From: Acidobacteriota bacterium
GTDB taxonomy: Bacteria; Acidobacteriota; Vicinamibacteria; Vicinamibacterales; UBA2999
NCBI GenBank assembly: GCA_013140955.1
Contig: JABFRY010000100.1
Coordinates: forward strand, 1-18,248
Direction: 5' to 3'
Length of the DNA stretch: 18,248 bases
Part shown: positions 8,050 through 14,302 of the stretch, piece after piece
Layout of the letters: each line of letters starts with the position of its first letter
Position numbering within the stretch: position 1 is the first letter of the stretch
The notes under the pieces: generated by a model
Database searches by the model: none
What the model saw: the letters and a program-made list of their open reading frames with translations, nothing else
Told to the model about the DNA's origin: nothing
Position numbers and translations under genes: made by a program

Positions 8050-8065
8050 GGGCACGGTGGTTGCT
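8050..8065 (+). promoter_or_regulatory. Sigma-54 (-24/-12) promoter of the maturase-peptide operon
   Basis: GGGCACGGTGGTTGCT matches the sigma-54 consensus TGGCACG-N4-TTGC[A/T] at 11 of 12 defined positions, with the essential GG (8051-8052) and GC (8063-8064) at exact spacing. The expected transcript start is near 8076, giving a leader of about 82 nt before ATG 8159. The gene immediately upstream encodes a sigma-54 activator with an intact GAFTGA loop, which strongly supports function. Confidence 0.82.
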
Positions 8066-8101
8066 CACCCAAGGGCAGTCGTCACCGAAATCCCGACCAT
8101 G

Positions 8102-8141
8102 GGGTTCCCGCACGGCGCCACTGGCGTGCGCGGGTGAACCC
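8102..8141 (+). promoter_or_regulatory. GC-rich hairpin in the leader of the maturase mRNA
   Basis: The 40-nt segment has a perfect 6-bp outer stem, GGGTTC (8102-8107) with GAACCC (8136-8141), and further inner pairing CCGC (8108-8111) with GCGG (8130-8133), ACG with CGT, and a CC-ACT-GG tip, interrupted by small bulges. It ends just before the weak ribosome binding site GAGGA (8142-8146). No T-run follows, so it is not a normal terminator. It could affect translation or mRNA stability. Confidence 0.4.
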
Positions 8142-8158
8142 GAGGACGCCACACGACC

Positions 8159-9586
8159 ATGCAGCCCTCAATCTTCAACGTGCAGGTTCCCGTCGGCGAC
8201 GGACGCGAAGTGTTCCTGATGAACACGCTGACCGATGCGCAGCTGCTCGTGTCCCCGGACGTGCCCCAGCTGCTGGAGCGTGCCGGGCAGGGGCAGAGTG
8301 CTTTCACCTCAGAGGAGCGCGAGACCCTCGAAACCCTCACCTCGAACGGCTTTCTGGTGCCGGATCGGACGGCGGAGGAACGCTCGCTCGATGAGTACTT
8401 CCACAACCTGCAGCACGACAACGACCAGCTGCGGGTGACGGTCATGACCACGCTGCAGTGCAACTTCGCCTGCGACTACTGCTTCCAGGGCGACCACGGC
8501 GACTACAACAAGCACGCCGAGAAGATGTCCCTGGACACGGCTCGCGAGCTGGTGGCGTGGGTCGAGCAGCGCCTGGACGAGGTACGCCCGGAGCGCTTCT
8601 TCCTGACGCTGTTCGGTGGCGAGCCGCTCCTGAACCTGCCGGTGTGCTACTTCCTCGCCGAACAGTGCCATGCGCTCTGCGAAGCCCGCGGGGTCAGGCA
8701 GCTTGTCAGCATCATCACCAACGGTGTCCTCCTCACCCCTGAGGTCGTGTCACGGCTGACGCCGTACGGTCTGTTCGGGGTCAAGGTGACGATCGACGGT
8801 GACCGGGACACCCACAACCGGATGCGGCCCCTGCGCGGCCGCCAGGGCACGTTCGACAAGATCCTCGAGAACGTCAGGCGCGTGGCGGACATGGTAGAGG
8901 TGACGATTGGGGGCAACTTCGACGAGTCTTCCGTCGACAGCTACCCGGCCTTCCTCGACTATCTGCGTGAGCAGGACTTCGCCGACAAGATCGTCAAGAT
9001 CAACTTCAAGCCAATCATCAACACGAAGCCGGCGGCGCCCAAGGGCCTCATTCCGCTCACAGCCGTCAGCGCAACGGGCCAGACGCTGGGCGGCACCTGC
9101 ATGAGCGGAGCGGGGGCCGGCAGCAACTCCGCCGGGAGCGCCTGCGACAACTGTCACTTCGTCGACGAGAAGATGGCGTACCTGCGCGACGAGACCCGCC
9201 GGCGCGGCTTCCCGACCATCGACGGTGTCCACATGGGCCCGTGCGAGATCCATCGCCAGCACGCCCACACGATCGGGCCGAAGGGCGACCTCTACATCTG
9301 CCCCGGCTTCACCGCCACCACCGACGAATCCACCGGTCACATCAACGGCCTGTCGAACGGCACGCGGCGCGCCGCGCTCGAGCGGTTCCAGGCCCTGACG
9401 CCGAGGAAGAGCGAGTGTGGAGACTGCGCCTTCATGCCCGTGTGCGGCGGCGGGTGTTCGGTGGCCGCCCACAGTGAGCTCGGAGACCGGCACGCCGCAA
9501 GCTGCCACAAGAAGAGTTTCGAGGCCGGCGTCGTCAGCCTGGCCCAGAAAGCTGTTGCGTCCGTTGCAGCAGAAGTCGTCCGCTAA
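8159..9586 (+). CDS. Radical SAM/SPASM peptide maturase
   Basis: Probable RiPP-modifying enzyme of 475 residues, acting in the cytoplasm on the peptide encoded just downstream. An N-terminal region (about 1-90) could serve for peptide recognition. The radical SAM core carries the [4Fe-4S]-binding CNFACDYC (C101, C105, C108) and the SAM-contacting GGEP (153-156). The C-terminal SPASM domain has a complete motif: C...GDLYIC (Cx13Gx4C type), then CGDCAFMPVCGGGC (CX2CX5CX3C), then a final C in HAASCHKK, which would hold two auxiliary clusters. Three further cysteines (GGTC and ACDNC, about residues 314-332) lie between core and SPASM. An in-frame TGA at 8135 makes ATG 8159 the first ATG; GAGGA is 12 nt upstream. 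It follows a sigma-54 promoter and ends 21 bp before the peptide gene. The exact bond it makes cannot be told from sequence. Confidence 0.93.
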   Translation: MQPSIFNVQVPVGDGREVFLMNTLTDAQLLVSPDVPQLLERAGQGQSAFTSEERETLETLTSNGFLVPDRTAEERSLDEYFHNLQHDNDQLRVTVMTTLQCNFACDYCFQGDHGDYNKHAEKMSLDTARELVAWVEQRLDEVRPERFFLTLFGGEPLLNLPVCYFLAEQCHALCEARGVRQLVSIITNGVLLTPEVVSRLTPYGLFGVKVTIDGDRDTHNRMRPLRGRQGTFDKILENVRRVADMVEVTIGGNFDESSVDSYPAFLDYLREQDFADKIVKINFKPIINTKPAAPKGLIPLTAVSATGQTLGGTCMSGAGAGSNSAGSACDNCHFVDEKMAYLRDETRRRGFPTIDGVHMGPCEIHRQHAHTIGPKGDLYICPGFTATTDESTGHINGLSNGTRRAALERFQALTPRKSECGDCAFMPVCGGGCSVAAHSELGDRHAASCHKKSFEAGVVSLAQKAVASVAAEVVR

Positions 9587-9593
9587 CAAACCC

Positions 9594-9600
9594 TGAGGAG
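9594..9600 (+). promoter_or_regulatory. Strong ribosome binding site of the 30-residue peptide gene
   Basis: TGAGGAG lies 7 nt before ATG 9608, near-ideal for 16S pairing and clearly stronger than the sites of the flanking genes. It decides that the short ORF is translated, probably at high level. Confidence 0.8.
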
Positions 9601-9607
9601 TAGAATC

Positions 9608-9700
9608 ATGAAGATCACTGTCGTCAAGAGCGCGTCCAGCACCCGCAAGCCCCAGAACTTTTGTCCGTGGCTCACGGAAGAAGGCAGCCCCACGAAGTAG
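9608..9700 (+). CDS. Candidate RiPP precursor peptide (30 aa)
   Basis: A 30-residue ORF starts at ATG 9608 and ends at TAG 9698-9700. It lies 21 bp after the radical SAM/SPASM gene and is preceded by a strong TGAGGAG. Residues 1-14 are basic and leader-like (MKITVVKSASSTRK); the C-terminal half carries PQNFCPWLTEE (15-25) and a short GSPTK tail. The single cysteine C19 sits between F18 and P20-W21, making FCPW the likely site of modification (thioether or a carbon-carbon crosslink involving the aromatic residues). There is no GG or other obvious leader-cleavage motif, and no protease or exporter gene beside it. I do not recognise the family. Size, ribosome binding site, position and a terminator-like hairpin 45 bp downstream all support a precursor; modification is inferred. 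Confidence 0.8.
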   Translation: MKITVVKSASSTRKPQNFCPWLTEEGSPTK

Positions 9701-9705
9701 CCGCC

Positions 9706-9727
9706 GGCTGGCCCATTGTGGCCAGTC
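9706..9727 (+). other. Small hairpin over the likely start codon of the binding-protein gene
   Basis: GGCTGGCC (9706-9713) pairs with GGCCAGTC (9720-9727, one G-U) around a CATTGT loop that includes part of GTG 9718. It lies directly after the peptide stop. It might limit initiation of the next gene. The arms contain the GGCCAG half-site also found in the 7833-7872 dyads but with reversed orientation, so a regulator site here is doubtful. Confidence 0.35.
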
Positions 9728-11301
9728 CTCTGAGCCATTGTCTCCAGCGCCGCGCAGGGCGTCTCTCTCTGTGCGGCGCTGTTTTCTTGTACGCCGCCGT
9801 ATCGGCCTCCTGCACCCCGCCGCAAGAGACGTCCGGGCCCGCGATGACGCCCCCCTCACCGGTCACCCTGGTCGTGGGCGCGCCGGAGGGCACCGCCGAG
9901 GGCGACAACGTCGGCACGCGGCAAATCGTCCAGGCCTTCGAGCACGAGGGCCTGACGGTGCTGGGCCGCGACGGGCGAGCCCTCCCCCAGCTGGCGGAGA
10001 GCTGGGCCTGGGACAGCGACGGACGACGTCTCCGCGTGCGCGTTCGCAACGACGTCACGTACCACGACGGCACGCCTCTCACGGCCGAGGGCGTCGCCGT
10101 CGCCCTGTCCGATGCGCGGGACGACCCGGGCCTGAGGCTGCTGTACCCGGGCCTCGGGGACGTGACCGCGATCGACGCCGGGGACGGGGGTGAGATCGTC
10201 ATCTCGCTCGCCTCGCCCAACCGGCTTCTGCCCGAGGAACTCGACGTGCCGATAGGCAAGCCGGGCACGGGGACAGGCACGGGCCCCTACCGCGCCCGCC
10301 CTGGTGCGTCCGGCGACGTCGTGCTGGAACGACACGAGCAGTACCACGCGGGTCGCCCGGCGATCGAACGCCTCATCATCCGCCCGTTCTCCACCATGCG
10401 GACCGCCTGGGCGAGCCTGCTGCGCGGTGAACTCGACGTGGTGGACGTCGAACCCCACGGCCTGCGCTTTGCCGAGAATGCGAGCGTGCAACGCCTCACG
10501 GCGCTTGCGCCCTACCTGTACATGGTCGCACTCAACAACGACGTCCCGCCCCTCGACAGGACCGAGGTCCGGCGGGCCCTCAATCTGGCGATCGACCGGG
10601 ACCGCCTGGTGCGACGCGTCCTCGAGGACACCTCGCAGCTGGCCTCCGACCCGGTCTGGCCTGAACTCTGGGCGCACGATGCGACGCTCGAACCGTTCCA
10701 CCTGGACCTCCCGACCGCTCGCCAGCTCCTCGACCGGGTGGGCCTGCCGGTGCCCGCTGCGGCCGGCGCGACAGGCCGCCGCAGGAGCCGCTTCACGTTC
10801 ACTGCCCTCGTGCCCGCGGGCATCGAGTCCGCCGAGCGACTCGCGCTCGAGGTCCAACGGGATCTCTTCGCCCTCGACATCAACATGCAGCTCGAGTCGG
10901 TACCGGTGGCCGAGTTCAGTGGACGGGTGCAGGAGCGGCGATTCGAGGCGGTGGTGCTCTCGGTCATCAGCGGACCCACCATCGGGCGGCCAATGCTCTT
11001 CTGGCGCGCGCCGAATCGCGCTGGCGGGTTGAACGTCTTCGGCTATGCCAACGACGACGTGGAGCGTCTCTATGCGGGGCTGCGCAGCCCGGTGGACGAG
11101 CAGACGTTTCGCGCCTCCGTCTCGGGACTGCAGCGCGCCTTCAGGCAGGATCCTCCAGCGATCTTCCTCGGATGGGAACGTCGCACCCGCCTGGTCAACC
11201 GACGCTTCAACGTGAGTGCCGACCGGGGGCGCGATCCCCTGTACAGCATGTGGAAGTGGACGCTCTCGGCTGAAGGGACGGGTCGCAACGGCCGTGAATA
11301 A
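9718..11301 (+). CDS. Family 5 extracellular solute-binding protein (oligopeptide/dipeptide type), probable lipoprotein
   Basis: Periplasmic binding protein of the DppA/OppA class (SBP_bac_5), 527 residues from GTG 9718. Family marks are LAESWAWDSDGRRLRVRVRN and YHDGTPLTAEGV near the N-terminus and RRALNLAIDRDRLVRR in the middle. The N-terminus looks like an export signal: basic QRRAGR, hydrophobic LCGAVFLYAAV, then SASC with C32 as a possible lipidation site; the lipobox is imperfect (S at -3). The open frame extends back to TTG 9661, but that would overlap the peptide gene. GTG 9718 lacks a good ribosome binding site, so the start is uncertain. A terminator-like hairpin lies inside codons 10-23. 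No permease or ATPase gene is adjacent, and the 3' end overlaps the kinase gene by 8 bp, suggesting a sensory rather than transport role (inference). Confidence 0.85.
   Translation: MASPLSHCLQRRAGRLSLCGAVFLYAAVSASCTPPQETSGPAMTPPSPVTLVVGAPEGTAEGDNVGTRQIVQAFEHEGLTVLGRDGRALPQLAESWAWDSDGRRLRVRVRNDVTYHDGTPLTAEGVAVALSDARDDPGLRLLYPGLGDVTAIDAGDGGEIVISLASPNRLLPEELDVPIGKPGTGTGTGPYRARPGASGDVVLERHEQYHAGRPAIERLIIRPFSTMRTAWASLLRGELDVVDVEPHGLRFAENASVQRLTALAPYLYMVALNNDVPPLDRTEVRRALNLAIDRDRLVRRVLEDTSQLASDPVWPELWAHDATLEPFHLDLPTARQLLDRVGLPVPAAAGATGRRRSRFTFTALVPAGIESAERLALEVQRDLFALDINMQLESVPVAEFSGRVQERRFEAVVLSVISGPTIGRPMLFWRAPNRAGGLNVFGYANDDVERLYAGLRSPVDEQTFRASVSGLQRAFRQDPPAIFLGWERRTRLVNRRFNVSADRGRDPLYSMWKWTLSAEGTGRNGRE
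9745..9789 (+). terminator. Rho-independent terminator or attenuator after the peptide gene
   Basis: CAGCGCCGCGCAG (9745-9757) pairs with CTGTGCGGCGCTG (9769-9781), a 13-bp stem with one G-U pair and an 11-nt loop, followed by TTTTCTTGT. It lies 45 bp after the peptide stop and would end most maturase-peptide transcripts. It also lies inside the predicted signal-peptide coding region of the next gene, so expression of that gene and the kinase would need readthrough or another promoter. Confidence 0.75.
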
Positions 11302-13057
11302 CATCTCCATCCGGTTCGCGCTCCTGATGGGTGCCGCGGCCGTCCTGCCCCTGCTCGCGTTCGGCGCCGTATCCATCCTCTCGGTGGGCGCAGGTGCGGA
11401 GCAGGCTGTCATCGAGGGCAACCTGAACGTCGCCATCCGTGCGGCGGAGCAGATCGATCAGTACTTCAGCGGCAGCGTGCGGTTGCTGCGCGCGGTGGCA
11501 GCAGACCTGTCCGCCACCGGACTCGAACCCTGGCAGCAGGACCGGATCCTGAAGAACTACTCGCTCGATTTCGATGAGTTCGCCGAACTCTCCCTCATCG
11601 ACCCGCAGGGAAAAACCCTTGCGACGAGCCGAATCGGCGATGCCACCGTCTCGGTGCCGGACGATGGCGTGCCCGTGGGAGGGGTCACGATGGCGCCCTT
11701 CGTCCTCGACGACGACCTGCTGCCGACTTCGGTGCTCGCCGTCCCCATCGGGGATCCTGAAGACAGCGGATGGCTGGTCGCGCGCCTGAACCTCGAAGAC
11801 CTGTGGCTGATGGTCGACCGGCTCCGGGTGGGCAGGTCCGGCTTCGCATCGGTCGTGACGGGAAGCGGGCAGTACCTGGCGCACGGCGACCCGGCCGAGC
11901 GCCAGCGGGTGGCGCGCGGAGAGGGCGCGGATACCCATCCGCTGTTCGTCCAGCTGGCGGCGAGCACCCAGACCACGACGGCTGCGCTCACGTACCGGGA
12001 CCATCGCGGTGAACTGGTCGGGGTCGCGTCGCGCGTCCCGGCGCTCGGTTGGCTCGTCCTCGTGGAGCAGCCCACGGCGGAGGCCTTCGTCATCCCGCTC
12101 CGCCTGCGCAATCAGATCGGCGTCGCCATCCTTGGCGCGCTCGTCACGATGCTGTCGATCGGCTATGTCGCGGGACGTCGGTTCATCGATCCGATCCTGG
12201 CCCTCACAAGCGCCCTCAAGGCGGTGGCGGATGGCCGCCTCAACGCGCGCGTCCGGGTGACGTCCAGCGACGAGCTCGGACAGCTCGAAGCCGGGTTCAA
12301 CCAGATGGCCGGGCGCCTGGGCGACCTGCAGGAAGACGTCCGGCGCAAGGAGCGGCAGGCCATGCTCGGCCGGATGGCCGTGGGACTGGTGCACGACCTG
12401 GCTCACCCGATCCAGAACATCGGCAACTCCTGCAAGCTCATCGTCCGGCTGTACGACGACCCCGAGTATCGGGACTCGTTTCGCCGGACCGTCGAGCGTG
12501 AGCTTGCGGAGGTCCAGCGGGTGATGCAGGACCTGCGTCACGTCGCCAAGCCCCTTCCGGTCGAGCGACACCCGATCGACGTGAATCAGGCCGTGCTCGA
12601 TCTCGTCGAATCCATTCGCCCGGAGGCCCAGGAGGCCGGCGTGGCGCTCCACGTCCGTCTGTCACCGCTTCCTCTCACGGTGGACGGCGATCTCTTCTCG
12701 CTGAACCGTGCGTGCAGGAACCTGATCATCAATGCGGTAGAGGCCACGCAGGTGGAGGGCACGGTCACCGTGCTCACGCGGGCGGAGGGACGGGAAGCCG
12801 CGATCGAGGTCACCGACACCGGGTCGGGCATTCCGGCGGAACGTCTGCCCTCGGTGTTCGACGACTTCGTCACCACCAAGCGACGCGGCCTCGGGCTGGG
12901 GCTCGCCATTGCCAGGACGGTTGTGGACCAACTGGGAGGACGGATCGAGGTGAGGAGCGTGCTGGGACAGGGCACGACCTTCACCGTGCACCTCGTGCGC
13001 GCCATTCCGGCCGGCGTCGGCAGCGACGAGGCCAGCGAGCAGCTGGCCCACCGCTGA
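11294..13057 (+). CDS. Periplasm-sensing histidine kinase (HAMP-HisKA-HATPase)
   Basis: Membrane sensor kinase, 587 residues from GTG 11294. An N-terminal membrane helix (about 8-31) is followed by a periplasmic sensor region of about 235 residues resembling Cache domains, a second helix (about 275-295), a HAMP linker (about 296-346, DPILALTSALKAVADGRLNA), the phosphoacceptor H-box LVHDLAHPIQNI (H367) and an HATPase domain with N-box NRACRNLIINAVEA, DTGSGIP and GLGLGLAIA. The H-box reads HDLAHP where NtrB-type kinases have HE-RNP. GTG 11294 is preferred over the open-frame start at 11216 because it begins right before the membrane helix; it overlaps the binding-protein gene by 8 bp. AAGGGA at 11273-11278 is rather far for a ribosome binding site. 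It is the only kinase in the window and the natural partner of the response regulator at 6437. Confidence 0.93.
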   Translation: MNNISIRFALLMGAAAVLPLLAFGAVSILSVGAGAEQAVIEGNLNVAIRAAEQIDQYFSGSVRLLRAVAADLSATGLEPWQQDRILKNYSLDFDEFAELSLIDPQGKTLATSRIGDATVSVPDDGVPVGGVTMAPFVLDDDLLPTSVLAVPIGDPEDSGWLVARLNLEDLWLMVDRLRVGRSGFASVVTGSGQYLAHGDPAERQRVARGEGADTHPLFVQLAASTQTTTAALTYRDHRGELVGVASRVPALGWLVLVEQPTAEAFVIPLRLRNQIGVAILGALVTMLSIGYVAGRRFIDPILALTSALKAVADGRLNARVRVTSSDELGQLEAGFNQMAGRLGDLQEDVRRKERQAMLGRMAVGLVHDLAHPIQNIGNSCKLIVRLYDDPEYRDSFRRTVERELAEVQRVMQDLRHVAKPLPVERHPIDVNQAVLDLVESIRPEAQEAGVALHVRLSPLPLTVDGDLFSLNRACRNLIINAVEATQVEGTVTVLTRAEGREAAIEVTDTGSGIPAERLPSVFDDFVTTKRRGLGLGLAIARTVVDQLGGRIEVRSVLGQGTTFTVHLVRAIPAGVGSDEASEQLAHR

Positions 13058-13074
13058 CCGACAGGCGCCGGCCC

Positions 13075-13106
13075 AACAAAAAACCCGGCGGTTCGAACCG
13101 CCGGGT
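13075..13106 (-). terminator. Rho-independent terminator of the HU-family gene (minus strand)
   Basis: ACCCGGCGGTT (13083-13093) and AACCGCCGGGT (13096-13106) form a perfect 11-bp dyad. On the minus strand it is followed by TTTTTTGTT (complement of 13075-13083). It lies about 70 bp beyond the HU stop codon. On the plus strand no T-run follows, so it would serve the convergent kinase gene poorly. Confidence 0.85.
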
Positions 13107-13174
13107 CCATGTGGGGATGTTCCGTGCCAGCCGTGCGCACCCTTCAGGGTGAGCCGTCCGGCTGCACCCGGTCG

Positions 13175-13477
13175 CTACTTCTTCGGCAGCACCGTGTCCT
13201 TGAGCTGCTTGGCGATGCGCGCCTTGACCACCGTCTTCGCCGGAATCTTGATGGCCTCGCCCGTGGCCGGATTGCGGCCCATGCGGGCCTTCCGCTTCTG
13301 GACGACCAGCTTGACCATGCCGGGCAGCGAAAACTCGCCCGATCGCTTCAGTTCCTTCTCCGCGAGCATTGTCAGCTCGTCGAAGAACTCCCTCGCCTGC
13401 GTCCGCTTCACCTCGAAGCGCTCAGCAAAATGCGAGAAGAGCTCTGACTTGCCCATTCTCCGGGCCTCTGCCATCAC
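13175..13477 (-). CDS. HU-family (bacterial histone-like) DNA-binding protein
   Basis: Nucleoid-associated protein that bends DNA as a dimer. The 100 residues include the HU/IHF signature GRNPATGEAIKIPA, which forms the DNA-binding arm, and a conserved C-terminal AKTVVKARIAKQLKD. The family's usual N-terminus corresponds to MGKSELFSHFAE, so the true start may be ATG 13456 (GAGG 8 nt upstream), giving 93 residues. Starts at GTG 13477 or ATG 13474 are also served by GGGGGA just upstream. It is monocistronic, with a strong promoter and its own terminator. HU can assist looping at sigma-54 promoters, but a link to the neighbouring system is only possible, since HU acts genome-wide. Confidence 0.92.
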   Translation of the reverse strand: MMAEARRMGKSELFSHFAERFEVKRTQAREFFDELTMLAEKELKRSGEFSLPGMVKLVVQKRKARMGRNPATGEAIKIPAKTVVKARIAKQLKDTVLPKK

Positions 13478-13563
13478 ATCCCCCAGATCTGTGCGCGCCG
13501 ATTGCCGACCGCCTCGCAGTCGCGCGTCGAGACTGCAGCGGGAATTTCCTCGGAAACCGAATC

Positions 13564-13592
13564 ATGCTAGCGCGCGTACGCTGGCCTGTCAA
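13564..13592 (-). promoter_or_regulatory. Strong sigma-70-type promoter of the HU-family gene
   Basis: On the minus strand, perfect TTGACA (13592-13587) is followed after exactly 17 bp by TAGCAT (13569-13564). The transcript start is expected near 13557, leaving an 80-100 nt leader before the possible starts at 13477-13456. High expression is expected of HU proteins. Confidence 0.75.
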
Positions 13593-13631
13593 TTGAGTCG
13601 AACCCCGAAACCCCGCGTTTTTCGAGCAAAA

Positions 13632-13640
13632 TGCTAGAAT
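13632..13640 (+). promoter_or_regulatory. Extended -10 promoter of queF
   Basis: TGCTAGAAT matches the extended -10 (TGnTAnnnT). The expected transcript start is near 13647, only about 3 nt before ATG 13650, so the queF mRNA is probably leaderless. No -35 or ribosome binding site is seen. Confidence 0.6.
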
Positions 13641-13649
13641 CGCGGTCCG

Positions 13650-14000
13650 ATGTCCACACCTGTGACGCTCGAGACCTTTCCCAATCCGCGGCCGGGCCGA
13701 CCCTTCGAGATTGCCATTGCCTGCCCCGAGTTCACCTCGGTGTGTCCGATGACCGGCCTCCCCGACTTCGGACAGATACGCATCAGCTATGTCCCCGATG
13801 AACGGTGTATCGAGCTCAAGTCGCTCAAGTACTACCTGCTCGGGTTCCGGAACAGGGGCATCTTCTACGAGGCGGCCACGAACCAGATCCTGGACGACCT
13901 GGTGGAGGCGTGCCGCCCGACCACGATGACCGTCGTCGGCGATTTCTCGGCTCGTGGAGGGATCACGACGTCGGTCACGGCGAAGTATCCCGTCGCCTGA
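13650..14000 (+). CDS. queF: NADPH-dependent 7-cyano-7-deazaguanine reductase QueF
   Basis: Reduces preQ0 to preQ1 in queuosine biosynthesis; cytoplasmic. At 116 residues it is the short (type I, YkvM-like) form. The nucleophilic cysteine C32 and D39 sit in SVCPMTGLPD, the QueF motif ELKSLK is at 55-60, and GIFYEAATNQILDDL holds the substrate-binding glutamate. FYE stands where some members have FHE; I recall this as a common variant. It is divergent from the HU gene. The 9 nt between the -10 element and the ATG leave no room for a preQ1 riboswitch. No other que genes are in the window. Confidence 0.96.
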   Translation: MSTPVTLETFPNPRPGRPFEIAIACPEFTSVCPMTGLPDFGQIRISYVPDERCIELKSLKYYLLGFRNRGIFYEAATNQILDDLVEACRPTTMTVVGDFSARGGITTSVTAKYPVA

Positions 14001-14023
14001 ACCATCCACCGGCGGCGACGACG

Positions 14024-14302
14024 ATGGCGCACCGGATTCCCATCGACGGCACGATCGACCTGCATACGTTCGCCCCGCGGGATATCCCGTCGGTCGTGGA
14101 AGAGTATGTCCGGGCGGCGTACGAGAACGGGCTGCAGGAGGTCAGGCTCATTCACGGCCGCGGCCAGGGCATCCAGCGCAGCGCGGTGCATCGTGTGCTC
14201 GCCGGGCATCCGCTGGTCGAGACGCACTGGGATGCTCCCGAAAGCCACCTGGGCGCCACGATCGCGCGACTTCGCCCGCCGGCCCGCGCGCCGCACGCCT
14301 AG
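14024..14302 (+). CDS. Small Smr-domain protein
   Basis: A stand-alone Smr-domain protein of 92 residues, related to the C-terminal domain of MutS2, where such domains act as nucleic-acid endonucleases. Visible are TIDLHTF near the N-terminus (the DLHG motif with G replaced by T) and the HGxG loop in RLIHGRGQGIQRSAV. The frame is open further upstream, but ATG 14024 begins directly before the conserved domain and 23 bp after queF, with which it may be co-transcribed. Its stop abuts that of the convergent phosphatase gene (TAGCTA, 14300-14305). Cellular role unknown. Confidence 0.82.
   Translation: MAHRIPIDGTIDLHTFAPRDIPSVVEEYVRAAYENGLQEVRLIHGRGQGIQRSAVHRVLAGHPLVETHWDAPESHLGATIARLRPPARAPHA

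Noticed and set aside
6419..8152. A 577-codon open frame on the minus strand opposite the response regulator
   Set aside because: Shadow of a gene with all NtrC-family motifs; it also runs across the dyads and the sigma-54 promoter.
7895..8219. Short open frames in the gene-free stretch before the maturase
   Set aside because: No ribosome binding sites, overlap with the -24/-12 promoter, arginine-rich shadow composition.
9661..9717. Upstream TTG 9661 or GTG 9667 as start of the binding protein
   Set aside because: They would overlap the peptide gene and put a long polar stretch before the signal peptide; no ribosome binding site.
11216..11293. An N-terminal extension of the histidine kinase
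   Set aside because: It lies inside the binding-protein gene and is not membrane-like; GTG 11294 begins right before the first membrane helix.
13083..13106. The perfect dyad as terminator of the histidine kinase gene
   Set aside because: The T-run is on the minus-strand side only, so it belongs to the HU gene.
13478..13649. A preQ1 riboswitch ahead of queF
   Set aside because: The -10 element is 9 nt from the ATG and leaves no leader; no aptamer-like sequence is seen. The plus-strand TTGAGT at 13593 is also at the wrong distance to be its -35.
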